Source of the DNA: JAHIGH01 sp964564035
GTDB lineage: Bacteria > Patescibacteriota > Microgenomatia > Levybacterales > UBA12049
Length of the DNA stretch: 54,429 bases
Assembly: GCA_964564035.1 (NCBI GenBank)
Contig: CAZLZN010000007.1
Span: 1-54,429, forward strand
Direction: 5' to 3'
Shown: piece by piece, positions 1 to 8,848 of the stretch
Layout of the letters: every line of letters starts with the position of its first letter
Position numbering within the stretch: position 1 is the first letter of the stretch
The notes under the pieces: model-generated
Databases searched by the model: none
Seen by the model: only the letters and a program-made list of their open reading frames with translations
Told to the model about the DNA's origin: nothing
Made by a program: the position numbers and the translations under genes

Positions 1-707
1 GCCGCCAGTGCCACAGGCGGCCCATCAGGTAGAGGAACTGCAATTTCCGTCCCTGTCCCGTCTCTCGCAAATGCCGGAGAACACCACTGACCCTTGGTAT
101 TATACTCAAGCAGCAGCCGCCCGCCTGCCGAACTGGTCGCCTGTGTCTGAGTGTGAGAACCAGCCAAAAAATCATCCAGACCCCCGACCCGAGACATATT
201 ATCATTACGCGTCAAATAAAACGACGAATCAATACTCGAACTGTGAGGCTCTGTCCAGCTTACAGTAACATCAACTTTTTTTGTCGACGGATCAACAAAA
301 CCCCCCGACTCAACGATCGCTCCGCTATCCGGATCCCGCCTGACCTCGCTTATAACAACCTGCCTGCTGAACCCCCCGCTTGAAGAAGCGCCAGGAACCA
401 ATGCCCACTGCGAACCCTGCACAACCGGATAAAAAGTACCGCTCTCCGGAAGCATTGCCCAACCGGCATTTTTAACCCCGCGTACAGCCTCTTCTGTTTC
501 TTTGAGAATGGTAGTCGCCTGTGTCTGCTGTGCCTCTCTAAACTTATTGTCCCGCGACGACATGAGACTCACAAACAAAATCGGCAGCAGCAGGGCTGAC
601 AATCCTATCGCCAAAAGCAATTCAAGCATCAACTGCCCCCGAAAATTATACTTATATAAACACTCAATTTTATAAAAAAAAGGGTTTAAGACAAATTTTA
701 CAAACAT
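1..707 (-). CDS. Type IV pilin-like protein (partial, runs off left edge)
   Basis: Reading the minus strand from an ATG at 707 gives an open frame that stays open to the window edge (about 235 codons). After a leader of about 25 residues rich in Lys/Tyr/Phe it has a prepilin-like signal RGQLMLELLLAIGL: a Gly before the cleavage point, Glu at mature position 5, then a hydrophobic helix. Downstream is a soluble domain with repeated Val/Ser strands and a motif DGTGTEIAVPLPDG near the edge. It would be cleaved by prepilin peptidase and anchored in the membrane or built into a pilus as a minor pilin. The neighbours are a pseudopilin, pilC and pilB. The 3' end is missing, so the total length is unknown, and other starts are possible. 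Confidence 0.75.
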   Translation of the reverse strand, partial: MFVKFVLNPFFYKIECLYKYNFRGQLMLELLLAIGLSALLLPILFVSLMSSRDNKFREAQQTQATTILKETEEAVRGVKNAGWAMLPESGTFYPVVQGSQWALVPGASSSGGFSRQVVISEVRRDPDSGAIVESGGFVDPSTKKVDVTVSWTEPHSSSIDSSFYLTRNDNMSRVGGLDDFLAGSHTQTQATSSAGGRLLLEYNTKGQWCSPAFARDGTGTEIAVPLPDGPPVALA

Positions 708-764
708 ATGTTCATTTTGGAGTATCGCCAAGATAAAAGCATATTAATAATTCACAAAAGTGAT

Positions 765-3206
765 TTAAGAACCATCACCGGTTCCAGCATCATCTTCGTT
801 TTGCGTGCCCTTTAAATTTTTTATTATTATTTCTGCATCTTCATATAGCACCCTATATGCCTCTTCCTTTACATATTTGTTCTTCGTTCTATTTAATTCC
901 AACTGAAATGATCTTAGCGCAAGAATTGACAACCTATTACCCAAAGGCTGCCTATACATTAAGCTTGCCTTCTCTGCTAACTCAACTTGCAATAGTAGCG
1001 TTTTGTATACCAGCTTACTAGTTATTAGATTATCATTGTAATATTTTTTTAAATCTGCTTTGAGATCATAAAATGTAATTATTTTATTAACAACAGATGG
1101 TTCTACTTGTGAATATTCAATATTAATTATATTGTTATAATTATTATTTATAATACCCTCTATCTTTTTTGATATATTTTCTCCATTTTTTTGATATGTT
1201 AATACATTTAAAGTATAAAAGTTATTTGCTTTACCAGAAAGATTTATAACATACCTACCTCCTTCAGGCACAGGCAACAAAAATTCATTGACACCTGTGC
1301 CAAGCATCTGCGAATCACCTGAGCTATCAGTATTCTCAATAGGAGGCGAGAATGCATATGTTGCGTTCGGAATTTCCTTGTACTCCAACACTTGTCCATC
1401 CTGAATTGTTTTTCCCGTTTTCCTGCCATTACCATCACTAACAAGTATTTCTACATCCGGACCTACTACTAGAATAATGTAACTCAAATTTGTTTGAGAT
1501 GGAATAAAACGATCTATTTGTGAATATGTATTATTAAATGAAGATAGAGTATTATAATTCCATTCCGGGTCATTAATAGCATATGTATGGCTCAATTTTC
1601 CCTTTGCAACTACAAAATGACCGTTATTATTTACGCGAATAATATCGGGAAATGGTCCAAAACTATTTCCTACAGTTAAATCATCATTAAGTAAGCTTGA
1701 AGAATCAGCGCTAAAATACGAACGTTCATGTGTAAGTTTAATATCTGATTTTCCTGCAGCATAAATCTGCTCAGATAGAACACCTATAGATGGAAAATTT
1801 ATAGATGAATACCAGCCTTCGGAACTGTAACCGCTCACATAGCCTTCATTATTTTTTAACCAATCATTTAAGGTACCCGGATTAATAGGTGTACCATCAG
1901 GAAACTCTTTAATATTATGAAAATGCATTATCATTGCTGCAGAAGTTACAGCACACCCCCACCGATTCATAGTTGTTGAAATTCCTGATAGGCCAAATTT
2001 AGAAATTGTATGATCATATTCTGTGGACCCCCAAGGATCATCATTTTGGCTAAAATATGGAACATTTAATATATTTTCGGGAGCTTGGGTTGGTGTAGGC
2101 GTTAAGGTTGGCGTTGGAAATACGGTTGGTGTAGGTGTAAATACAGGAGACGGTATAACAGAAGGAATTATGCTTTGCATATTCACTCTGCCAATAATCC
2201 CGGCTCTACTATCACCAAACCATATGTTGCCATCAGGCCCCGAAGTTATGCCAAATGGCTTACTAATGTAAACTGGCACTAAATACTCACTAATAATGCC
2301 ATCAGGCTTTATCCTTCCAATATAACCGGAATAATTACTCTCGCCTGATTTTGTATACCAAATATTTCCGTCTGAGCCCAATATTAAATCATTTATTAAA
2401 TTACCAAATGAGTAGCTAATAGGGTATTCAGTTACACTTCCATTAACATCTATAAAACCTATTGCGGCATTTTTTGAATACCAGAGCTTAGAATCCGCTC
2501 CGCGAGCAACGCTGGTTATTCGTCCACCTGATGGAGTTATGAATTCAGTTATTGAATTATCTGCAAGATTTAGTTTGCCGATTTTATTAGTATTTGACTC
2601 AGCAAACCAAATATTTAAGTCGTCTGTTGACGTTATGCTTGTTGGTAAGGAATTAGCCGTAGGAATTATAAATTCAACTATTTGTCCATTTTTGTCAATT
2701 TTCCCCACTTTATTTCCCATATATTCAGTAAACCAAATATTGTCGTCTGGACCAAGCGTAATGCCCCAAGGCATGCTATTTTGATATGGCAATACATACT
2801 CCTCTACGATGCTTCCATCCGAATTAATTTTTCCAATTTTATTTGCATTAGCCTCGGAAAACCACATTTCACCATTAAGTCCAAGTGTTATATCTTGAAG
2901 ATAGCTATCTGATGTAGGAACACTATATCTGTAGACAGACATAGCATCTGTACTCATCTTGCCTATATTATTGTAATCTGTTTCTAAAAACCAAATAAAT
3001 CCATCTGCTCCTTTTGTAATGCTTCTATGATCGCCAAATATTTCAAATGTATCTATCGTTATATTTTCCTGCGCTGAAACCTTATGCACACAAAAAATAT
3101 TAATTAAAAAAACGACAATAAATAAATTAAAGGCTTGTTTTGACAATTGATAATAAAATACTTTTGTAAACATCTTCTTAATAGAAACCAAAATTAAATG
3201 ATGCAT
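765..3206 (-). CDS. Secreted Vgb-like beta-propeller plus C39-family peptidase protein
   Basis: Large exported protein (about 813 residues). The N-terminus has a hydrophobic segment ending KVSAQ, a plausible signal peptide. Residues 50-350 carry at least six repeats of the type (D/N)G.IWF.E...NKIGKI, the pattern of virginiamycin B lyase-like (streptogramin lyase) propellers. A Thr/Pro-rich linker (about 355-385) leads to a domain like Peptidase_C39_2: a Cys in NRWGCAVTSAAMI, a His in NNGHFVVAKG and an Asp/Asn in AINDPEW would form the catalytic set. The C-terminal 250 residues are unrecognised and end in a helical region. The start at 3206 is preferred because a TTGACA-17-TATGTT promoter lies just upstream. 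It sits between two pilin genes, and by eye its composition is clearly more AT-rich than pilB/pilC. Substrate unknown. Confidence 0.8.
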   Translation of the reverse strand: MHHLILVSIKKMFTKVFYYQLSKQAFNLFIVVFLINIFCVHKVSAQENITIDTFEIFGDHRSITKGADGFIWFLETDYNNIGKMSTDAMSVYRYSVPTSDSYLQDITLGLNGEMWFSEANANKIGKINSDGSIVEEYVLPYQNSMPWGITLGPDDNIWFTEYMGNKVGKIDKNGQIVEFIIPTANSLPTSITSTDDLNIWFAESNTNKIGKLNLADNSITEFITPSGGRITSVARGADSKLWYSKNAAIGFIDVNGSVTEYPISYSFGNLINDLILGSDGNIWYTKSGESNYSGYIGRIKPDGIISEYLVPVYISKPFGITSGPDGNIWFGDSRAGIIGRVNMQSIIPSVIPSPVFTPTPTVFPTPTLTPTPTQAPENILNVPYFSQNDDPWGSTEYDHTISKFGLSGISTTMNRWGCAVTSAAMIMHFHNIKEFPDGTPINPGTLNDWLKNNEGYVSGYSSEGWYSSINFPSIGVLSEQIYAAGKSDIKLTHERSYFSADSSSLLNDDLTVGNSFGPFPDIIRVNNNGHFVVAKGKLSHTYAINDPEWNYNTLSSFNNTYSQIDRFIPSQTNLSYIILVVGPDVEILVSDGNGRKTGKTIQDGQVLEYKEIPNATYAFSPPIENTDSSGDSQMLGTGVNEFLLPVPEGGRYVINLSGKANNFYTLNVLTYQKNGENISKKIEGIINNNYNNIINIEYSQVEPSVVNKIITFYDLKADLKKYYNDNLITSKLVYKTLLLQVELAEKASLMYRQPLGNRLSILALRSFQLELNRTKNKYVKEEAYRVLYEDAEIIIKNLKGTQNEDDAGTGDGS

Positions 3207-3210
3207 ATTT

Positions 3211-3239
3211 AACATAAATAAATATTTACATCATGTCAA
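3211..3239 (-). promoter_or_regulatory. Sigma70-type promoter of the propeller/C39 gene
   Basis: On the minus strand TTGACA (3239-3234), a 17-nt spacer and TATGTT (3216-3211). The ATG at 3206 begins 4 nt after the -10 box, so the mRNA would have almost no leader; the upstream ATG at 3215 overlaps the -10 box and is unlikely to be the start. Confidence 0.65.
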
Positions 3240-3251
3240 TAGAAAATCTCT

Positions 3252-3764
3252 TTAATAAACCACATAGGCTCCTAGCTTATTCACTGAAATTGTTTTCTCC
3301 AAATTTGAATTAACATCTTTAAATGTTATTACCGAATCGGTTGTGCAGCATTGCACAACCTGCCCACTACCTGAGAAAAATAATAATTGCTTATCATATA
3401 TAGTGTATTCATCAATTATTATTTTAAAACCTGTTGTTATCTCAATAGACGATGGAATATTTATAGTAAACCTGTCCGGGTCCGCTGAAGGTGTCGCGCC
3501 CTTAAAAAGGGTATAACTGGAGGTATCAAATTTGATCCCATAATAATCAGGCAAAGCTCCCGCGTCCGCATCGCCGGTCATAGCTTTGATCTGTTGTTCC
3601 TTGAAATCCGCCAAAAAAGTCTCAACAACAGTCGAAATATTCGTGCTCTGCTGAATACGCGGAAAGCTGATAAGTCCGATGCCGAAAATAATAACCAAAA
3701 TCCCCATCACCAGAGTTATTTCAACAATTGAAGAAAACCCCCGGTTATCAAAATAGTTCTTCAT
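3252..3764 (-). CDS. Type IV pseudopilin (GspH/PulG-like)
   Basis: Short protein with an N-terminal prepilin signal. Starting at the internal ATG 3764 the leader is MKNYFDNRG, followed by FSSIVEITLVMGILVIIFGIG, a typical pilin helix. The conserved Glu is at mature position 6, not the usual 5, an unusual spacing. The rest is a small strand-rich domain with a Cys pair (VQCC). The frame is open further upstream (to 3833), but a short leader fits the family better. It lies upstream of the propeller gene and downstream of pilC in the same direction. The 3' half is visibly more AT-rich than the 5' half, suggesting a swapped C-terminal domain. Likely a minor pilin; its exact role is not seen. Confidence 0.75.
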   Translation of the reverse strand: MKNYFDNRGFSSIVEITLVMGILVIIFGIGLISFPRIQQSTNISTVVETFLADFKEQQIKAMTGDADAGALPDYYGIKFDTSSYTLFKGATPSADPDRFTINIPSSIEITTGFKIIIDEYTIYDKQLLFFSGSGQVVQCCTTDSVITFKDVNSNLEKTISVNKLGAYVVY

Positions 3765-3874
3765 ATAATAAATAGAACTCCGGAACGGATCATAATATTT
3801 TTTTCGGACATCTGTCTGGACCCGGCTCAACAAGCGAATTATGGCCGCAAAATAACCCTGTAATCCGCGATTTG

Positions 3875-4951
3875 TTACCTCCCTCCGACCTGCGTAATCA
3901 GTCCGTACATCGGCGCGATAATAGACACCATCATCCCCCCGATCAAAACTCCGACCAAAATCAGCATGATCGGCTCGATCATCGCGGTTACAGTCTTGAG
4001 AGTACTCTGCACCTCATAATCAAGATACTCCGACACATCCGCCATGCTCTTATTCAGCGTACCGCTCCTCTCGCCGGCCTCGATGATCTTGACCATGATC
4101 GGAGGCAAAACATTCTTGTGCGCCCTGAAACCCTCCGACAGCTTCTTTCCGGATACAACCATTGTTTTTGCCTGCTTGATTGTGTCATATATTTCTTTTT
4201 TTATAACAACCTCCTGGGATAGCTCCAAAGCAGTTGTTATTGGTATACCGGCGGTTAAAAGCAAAAATAGGCTTTTTGAAAAACGCGCCAGATCAATTTT
4301 TCGCGCAAGTCCCGAAATCCCCGGCAAAGTAGTAAGCAGTCTTATAAAAAATATCCTGTATCTTTTGAGCAAATAAGAAAATCCCACCCCGAAAAGCACC
4401 GACCCAAGCATTATATACATAGGATAAGCGAGCAAAAAGTCCGACACGATAATCATGACTTGAGTTGGAAGTGGCAGAGGTACATTCATGCGCCCGAATA
4501 CCGTCGAGATCTTGGGTACGACGACAACCAAAATCACAAGCATAACAACGATAAGCACTGCAAAAATAAAAACCGGATATATCATAGCGCCCTTTATCCT
4601 GTCATTAAATTCACGGTCTTTCAAAATATTATGTTTCATTTCGCTCAATGCTTCATCAAGCGTCCCGGCTTCTTCGGCAGCCTTTACAATACTGATCGTC
4701 ACTTTATCAAACACTCTCGGGAATCTGGAAAATGAAAAATACAAATGCTGTCCCTGTCCCAGATCATCCCGTATCGCTATCAGAATTTTTTTCTGATTAC
4801 CTTTCGCGTCCTCGAGAAGAGACACTATTACTTCAAGTATCGGTATACCTGCCGAAAGCATTGTGTGCAAATTGCTGACCAGCCCGACTTTGTCGCTGGT
4901 CGAAATAGATATATTTGATTTTTTAAACTGTACTACCTTTTTTTCTTCCAT
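3875..4951 (-). CDS. pilC: Type IV pilus inner-membrane platform protein PilC (GspF family)
   Basis: 358 residues, somewhat shorter than the usual 400. It has the family's two repeated T2SSF domains: the first at about 20-145 followed by a membrane segment VFIFAVLIVVMLVILVVVV, and the second at about 225-345 followed by IEPIMLILVGVLIGGMMVSII. Motifs such as LHTMLSAGIPILE, FSKSLFLLLTAGIPI and EAGERSGTL are typical. It forms the membrane base that couples the PilB ATPase to pilus assembly. The start codon overlaps the pilB stop (TAATG), and a strong AGGAGGA ribosome site lies within the end of pilB, so the two genes are translationally coupled. Confidence 0.95.
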   Translation of the reverse strand: MEEKKVVQFKKSNISISTSDKVGLVSNLHTMLSAGIPILEVIVSLLEDAKGNQKKILIAIRDDLGQGQHLYFSFSRFPRVFDKVTISIVKAAEEAGTLDEALSEMKHNILKDREFNDRIKGAMIYPVFIFAVLIVVMLVILVVVVPKISTVFGRMNVPLPLPTQVMIIVSDFLLAYPMYIMLGSVLFGVGFSYLLKRYRIFFIRLLTTLPGISGLARKIDLARFSKSLFLLLTAGIPITTALELSQEVVIKKEIYDTIKQAKTMVVSGKKLSEGFRAHKNVLPPIMVKIIEAGERSGTLNKSMADVSEYLDYEVQSTLKTVTAMIEPIMLILVGVLIGGMMVSIIAPMYGLITQVGGR

Positions 4952-6657
4952 TATATTCCTCCTACCTTCGTCACGCGCAGTACTTCCTCGATAGTCGTCA
5001 CGCCTTCAATTACCTTTTTCAGTCCGTCATCAAGCATCGTGGTCATATCATAATCTTTGACAGCCTGTGCCAGGATCTCATCCGCATCTGCTTTTTGCAC
5101 GATCAGCTTCCTGATATTATTTGTAACCTCAAGCACTTCGAACACACCGATACGCCCGGAATAACCCGTGTCGTGACACACATTGCATCCCGCGCCTTTA
5201 TAGATCCTGATCTCTTCTTTAGAATCAAAATGCTTGTTTATAATTTCAACCGGAAGATTCTGGAGCATTTCCTCCCTACTGATAGAAATAGAAGTCTTGC
5301 ACATCTCGCAAATTTTGCGAAGCAACCTCTGCGCGACGATCACATTGACCGTTGACGCGACCAAAAAAGGCTCAACTCCCATATCTGACAAGCGGGGCAG
5401 TGAAGTCGCCGCGTCATTGGTATGAAGCGTCGACAAAACCAAATGTCCGGTCAGTGCGGCATTAACAGCGATATTTGCCGTCTCCGAGTCTCTGATTTCT
5501 CCGACGAAAATAATATTCGGATCCTGGCGCAAAATCGACCTGAGTCCGCTGGCAAAAGTCAGATCGGCTTTGGAATTCGTCTGGATCTGATTAACCCCTT
5601 TCATCCGGTATTCGACCGGATCTTCAATTGTTGTGATATTTTTCGCCCTTGAATTAATGATTTTCAAAATCGCGTATATGGATGTTGTTTTTCCTGATCC
5701 TGTAGGGCCGGTAGACAATACCATACCGTATGACTTCTTGAATCCGTTCTCTACCTTTTTCAAATCATGCTCTTTCATACCCAGGTCTACCAGGGAAAAC
5801 TGCCTGAATCGTGACGCAAGAAGACGCATGACGATTTTTTCACCATATACGACCGGAAGAATAGACACACGAATATCAAGCTGTTCTTCTTCAAGCGAGA
5901 TCCTTATCTTCCCGTCCTGAGGAGCCATATGCTCATCTGTTCGCAGGCTTGCCATGACTTTTAGCCTGGTCGATATACGCTCATGAAGCGGTTTCGGCAA
6001 AGTCAGCACGTCGTGCAAAATTCCGTCGATCCTGAACCTGACCAAAGTCTTATCTTCATGAGGTTCGATATGAATATCCGAAGTCCTGTCCTGATAACTG
6101 TAGTTTATGATCATCTCGACGATCTTCGCGATTGGCGCCGATTTGGATACTGATTTTCCGCCCACCATTACCTGCTCTTTCAAAATATCGTCAAAGGTTT
6201 TTTGCAGGTCACGTCTATAGATCCAAAGCTTGTTAAAGACATCCCGCTCTGTCGCGTAATAAGGATAAGCAGGTAGATTGGTTTTTTTCGTGATCATCTC
6301 CAAAACCAATTTGTTATAAGGATCCGCCATACCCACCCTAACCCCCTGCTCATCTCTGATAAACGGAATTGCTTTGTATTTTCGCGCGATCCTCTCGGGA
6401 ATTATCCTATACACATCGTCAGGGATCGTAATCTTGCTCAAAATAATAAACGGAATTTTCAACGCGTCGGATATCAGCATCCCGAGATTCTCGTCGGTTA
6501 CAATATCTTTTTCGATCAAAGCGTCCGTGAGGCTTACATTGGAATTTTTTGCGTACTCAAGTGTTTCGCTAAGCACTTTTTCGTCAATAAGCTTAACGCT
6601 TAAAAGCAGGTCTTTTAATTTATCATCAGAGATCAGCATGGGCAGTAAGAAGCGCAA
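4951..6657 (-). CDS. pilB: Type IV pilus assembly ATPase PilB (GspE family)
   Basis: 568 residues, normal family length. Residues 1-150 resemble the MshEN/T2SSE N-terminal domain. The ATPase core has Walker A GPTGSGKTTS, an Asp box around RTDEHMAPQDGKIRI, Walker B LRQDPNIIFVGEIRD and the His-box LVLSTLHTNDA. A CxxC...CxxC zinc site (CEMC and CNVC) is near the C-terminus, as in extension ATPases. The frame begins with MRFLLPMLISDDKLKDLL; the second Met is an alternative start. It hydrolyses ATP to drive pilin polymerisation and is coupled to pilC downstream. No pilT is in the window, so retraction cannot be judged here. Confidence 0.97.
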   Translation of the reverse strand: MRFLLPMLISDDKLKDLLLSVKLIDEKVLSETLEYAKNSNVSLTDALIEKDIVTDENLGMLISDALKIPFIILSKITIPDDVYRIIPERIARKYKAIPFIRDEQGVRVGMADPYNKLVLEMITKKTNLPAYPYYATERDVFNKLWIYRRDLQKTFDDILKEQVMVGGKSVSKSAPIAKIVEMIINYSYQDRTSDIHIEPHEDKTLVRFRIDGILHDVLTLPKPLHERISTRLKVMASLRTDEHMAPQDGKIRISLEEEQLDIRVSILPVVYGEKIVMRLLASRFRQFSLVDLGMKEHDLKKVENGFKKSYGMVLSTGPTGSGKTTSIYAILKIINSRAKNITTIEDPVEYRMKGVNQIQTNSKADLTFASGLRSILRQDPNIIFVGEIRDSETANIAVNAALTGHLVLSTLHTNDAATSLPRLSDMGVEPFLVASTVNVIVAQRLLRKICEMCKTSISISREEMLQNLPVEIINKHFDSKEEIRIYKGAGCNVCHDTGYSGRIGVFEVLEVTNNIRKLIVQKADADEILAQAVKDYDMTTMLDDGLKKVIEGVTTIEEVLRVTKVGGI

Positions 6658-6715
6658 TTATCATAACCTCCGGATTTTACTGCGATCGGCAAATCCCGAG
6701 GCATGATGGCTTGCA

Positions 6716-7081
6716 TCACTTCTTACTTAATTGTAGAATCATGTTGAGTAAATTGTCAAAGTTGAAAAAGCTTTTGTTCACATATCCCTTCGCGCCAAGC
6801 TGTGTAGCTTTATCAATATCCCTCTGCTGTCCCAAAGTTGAAAATACGAGAACAGGAATTTGACTGAGTATCTGATCGTTTTTAAGATCCTGAAGCAGCT
6901 CAAAACCGTCTTTCTTCGGCATAATCAGATCCAGAAGGATCAAATCCGGCTTGAATTCAGGGATCAGTTTCAAGGCCTCCTCGCCGTCGCCGGCCTGTCC
7001 GACCTCTATACCTTTTTCTTTCAGCTTAAAAGCATAAAACTCCCGGAAAAATTTATCATCCTCAACCAATAGTATTTTCAT
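6716..7081 (-). CDS. Single-domain response regulator (CheY-like receiver)
   Basis: 121 residues, a lone receiver domain with no output domain. It shows the acidic pair (VEDD, about 7-9), the phosphoacceptor Asp in LILLDLIMPKKDG (about 51), the Ser/Thr switch in VLVFSTLG and the conserved Lys in GYVNKS. The gene directly upstream encodes an Hpt protein (2 nt apart), and pilB follows about 58 nt downstream. Known logic of such pairs is phosphotransfer from a hybrid kinase through Hpt to the receiver; no kinase is seen in the window. Its position suggests control of pilus assembly, which is inference. Confidence 0.9.
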   Translation of the reverse strand: MKILLVEDDKFFREFYAFKLKEKGIEVGQAGDGEEALKLIPEFKPDLILLDLIMPKKDGFELLQDLKNDQILSQIPVLVFSTLGQQRDIDKATQLGAKGYVNKSFFNFDNLLNMILQLSKK

Positions 7082-7083
7082 AA

Positions 7084-7473
7084 TTATCCTCTATATTGCG
7101 AAAGCCCCTCAACCCTGTCGCTCAGATCAAGCTCTTTATTATTTTTCTCAATTTCATCAAGTGAATCAAGCATTCTGGTAATTTCTGATTGCAATTTTAT
7201 CAAAACATCTCTCGCCGCATCTGTTTTTTCTTTTTCATGTTTATCAAAAATATTTTCAAAAATCTCACTCAGCTCCCCCAGATTCTTGTACCCCATAATT
7301 TGGCATTGACTCTTCAGAGAATGCGCGTCGCGGTGAATTTGAGTTATAGATTCTTGTTTTTGGTCGCCCTTGAGAAGAAGTGAAATATGGGTTTGCATAC
7401 TTTGCAAATAGCTTCTTGCTGTTTGAAGAAAAAGCGCTTTGTATTTCTGTATATCTTCTTGTGACAGTGCCAT
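7084..7473 (-). CDS. Histidine phosphotransfer (Hpt) domain protein
   Basis: About 129 residues, mostly helical. The motif IHRDAHSLKSQCQIMGYKNL holds the phosphorylatable His in the H.LK.. pattern of Hpt four-helix bundles, followed by an acidic second helix. The start at MALSQED (7473) is preferred over the upstream Met because a promoter (TTGACA-18-TATCAT) ends at 7491. It likely relays phosphate to the receiver encoded 2 nt downstream. The sensor kinase is not in the window. Confidence 0.8.
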   Translation of the reverse strand: MALSQEDIQKYKALFLQTARSYLQSMQTHISLLLKGDQKQESITQIHRDAHSLKSQCQIMGYKNLGELSEIFENIFDKHEKEKTDAARDVLIKLQSEITRMLDSLDEIEKNNKELDLSDRVEGLSQYRG

Positions 7474-7490
7474 AAACTTGAACAACTATA

Positions 7491-7520
7491 ATGATACTTA
7501 TATTTAACACTATTTGTCAA
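7491..7520 (-). promoter_or_regulatory. Promoter of the Hpt-receiver-(pil) operon
   Basis: Minus strand: TTGACA at 7520-7515 and TATCAT at 7496-7491, spacer 18. It leaves a leader of about 10-15 nt before the ATG at 7473 and would be the first promoter upstream of the Hpt, receiver and perhaps pilB/pilC genes. Confidence 0.55.
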
Positions 7521-7546
7521 TTAATTCTGTCCAAAATGTACGCAGG

Positions 7547-8752
7547 TTATCTTCTCGCAAACAAAATGGCGTTGGGAATATTCCGCCCGGGCCCTGTTTT
7601 GTACTCGCCATACCATAGCGCTGTCGACCCTCCGCTATCCAAATTCAAAGCATTCTCCATCCCCAGAGCCTTCAGCGCATAAGCCATCTCGGCTACTGTC
7701 GTATTATAAATCACTCCTATATAAACAAAATTCCCCTTATTACTCACAAAACTTCTCGTCCCCCGGCTTCCCTGCTTCGGGTCACTGCTTCCACCAAAAG
7801 AAATATTTCCGCCCGACAATAGCAGCGGCTGATTCGCTATTACTCCGTCAACGCCCGTATCGCGTCCCCACCCGGACGACTGGCCTATAAATCTGGCAAA
7901 GCCTTGACCAAAAATTGCGATCGGTACATTACTGTACACATTGTTGTCAGAATTAAAATAATGTTTATTTTTGTTCATGACCAAAGTATCAAATGAGTTC
8001 GTTTTTCCTGCACAGCTGGGATATACGGCTGGACAAAAATATGATCCGTTGATCCCGGCGAAAGCTCCGTTTCTCGATACATAATCCCCAAGAGACATGA
8101 CCGGACAATTATCATGACAATCCCCGTCAGATGCTGTATCAATAATTACTTTTGTAGTATTTAGATCGGCACCGATGAGGGCTATTGTAAATTCTCCGAT
8201 TTCACTGCTGACCCGCTGATAGGCGAATCCGTTAACCGGAGCATTGTTGCTCGCGACAGCCGGACTCTGAGGCACGCCCGCCAATCTAGATGCTTTCTCA
8301 GCTGCTTCTGAAGCTATTTTATCCTTAACTTTTTTAATTTCATCTTTAAGCAATGCCAGTTTTCCCTCGGCTGACGCGTAATTTAGATCACTCAAATCCT
8401 TAACTATACTCACATATTCTTTTTCAAATTTTTCAGCCTCTGTTTTTTGCGCTTTCAGATCTTGAATCCCCTCAAATGCAGATATGAGAGAGGTGTAGCT
8501 TTTATTTGTCTTGGCAATATCGGATATCAGTTTCTGATTTATCAGATATTGATCCTGCTCTTTTAGCGCTTTATATTCGCTCTCTGCCAATTTCAGAGAT
8601 TTTGATAAAGAGTCAGCATATTGTCTGGTATCCTGATTTTGTTTATTAAAATGCACAAGTGCCAAAATCGAAACCACACAATACGCCGCAAAAAGCAAAA
8701 CCAAAACCTTCGGCACTATTTTATTTTTGAATATACCTGATAAAACTTTCAT
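7547..8752 (-). CDS. Membrane-anchored phosphodiester glycosidase (NAGPA-like) protein
   Basis: About 401 residues from the ATG at 8752. Domains in order: one N-terminal membrane segment (VLVLLFAAYCVVSILALVHF), a long Lys/Glu-rich coiled coil (about 35-165), then a domain of the NAGPA family (PF09992; phosphodiester glycosidase) with hallmark pieces AFAGINGSYF, SFDTLVMNKN and the C-terminal NLDSGGSTALWYG. Family members cleave sugar phosphodiesters or sit in exopolysaccharide and sporulation loci. The single anchor and coiled coil would hold the enzyme away from the membrane on the outside. Several Cys in CHDNCPVMS and FCPAVYPSC may form disulfides. Substrate unknown. Confidence 0.8.
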   Translation of the reverse strand: MKVLSGIFKNKIVPKVLVLLFAAYCVVSILALVHFNKQNQDTRQYADSLSKSLKLAESEYKALKEQDQYLINQKLISDIAKTNKSYTSLISAFEGIQDLKAQKTEAEKFEKEYVSIVKDLSDLNYASAEGKLALLKDEIKKVKDKIASEAAEKASRLAGVPQSPAVASNNAPVNGFAYQRVSSEIGEFTIALIGADLNTTKVIIDTASDGDCHDNCPVMSLGDYVSRNGAFAGINGSYFCPAVYPSCAGKTNSFDTLVMNKNKHYFNSDNNVYSNVPIAIFGQGFARFIGQSSGWGRDTGVDGVIANQPLLLSGGNISFGGSSDPKQGSRGTRSFVSNKGNFVYIGVIYNTTVAEMAYALKALGMENALNLDSGGSTALWYGEYKTGPGRNIPNAILFARR

Positions 8753-8809
8753 ATTTAGGATCAATAAAATATTACAACAAATACCCTTTACCATTCAAAC
8801 TCAACAACC

Positions 8810-8838
8810 TTGAAATTTTACACGCCGCACTGCATAAT
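8810..8838 (+). promoter_or_regulatory. Promoter of the enolase-like/gpm operon
   Basis: TTGAAA at 8810-8815, a 17-nt spacer, CATAAT at 8833-8838. The ATG of the enolase-like gene follows 10 nt later at 8849, giving a very short leader. Confidence 0.5.
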
Positions 8839-8848
8839 AAACTCAATC

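Noticed and set aside
2023..2271. Plus-strand frame rich in VGVGV repeats
   Set aside because: It is the complement of the Thr/Pro linker of the secreted propeller/C39 protein; the repeats come from the linker codons.
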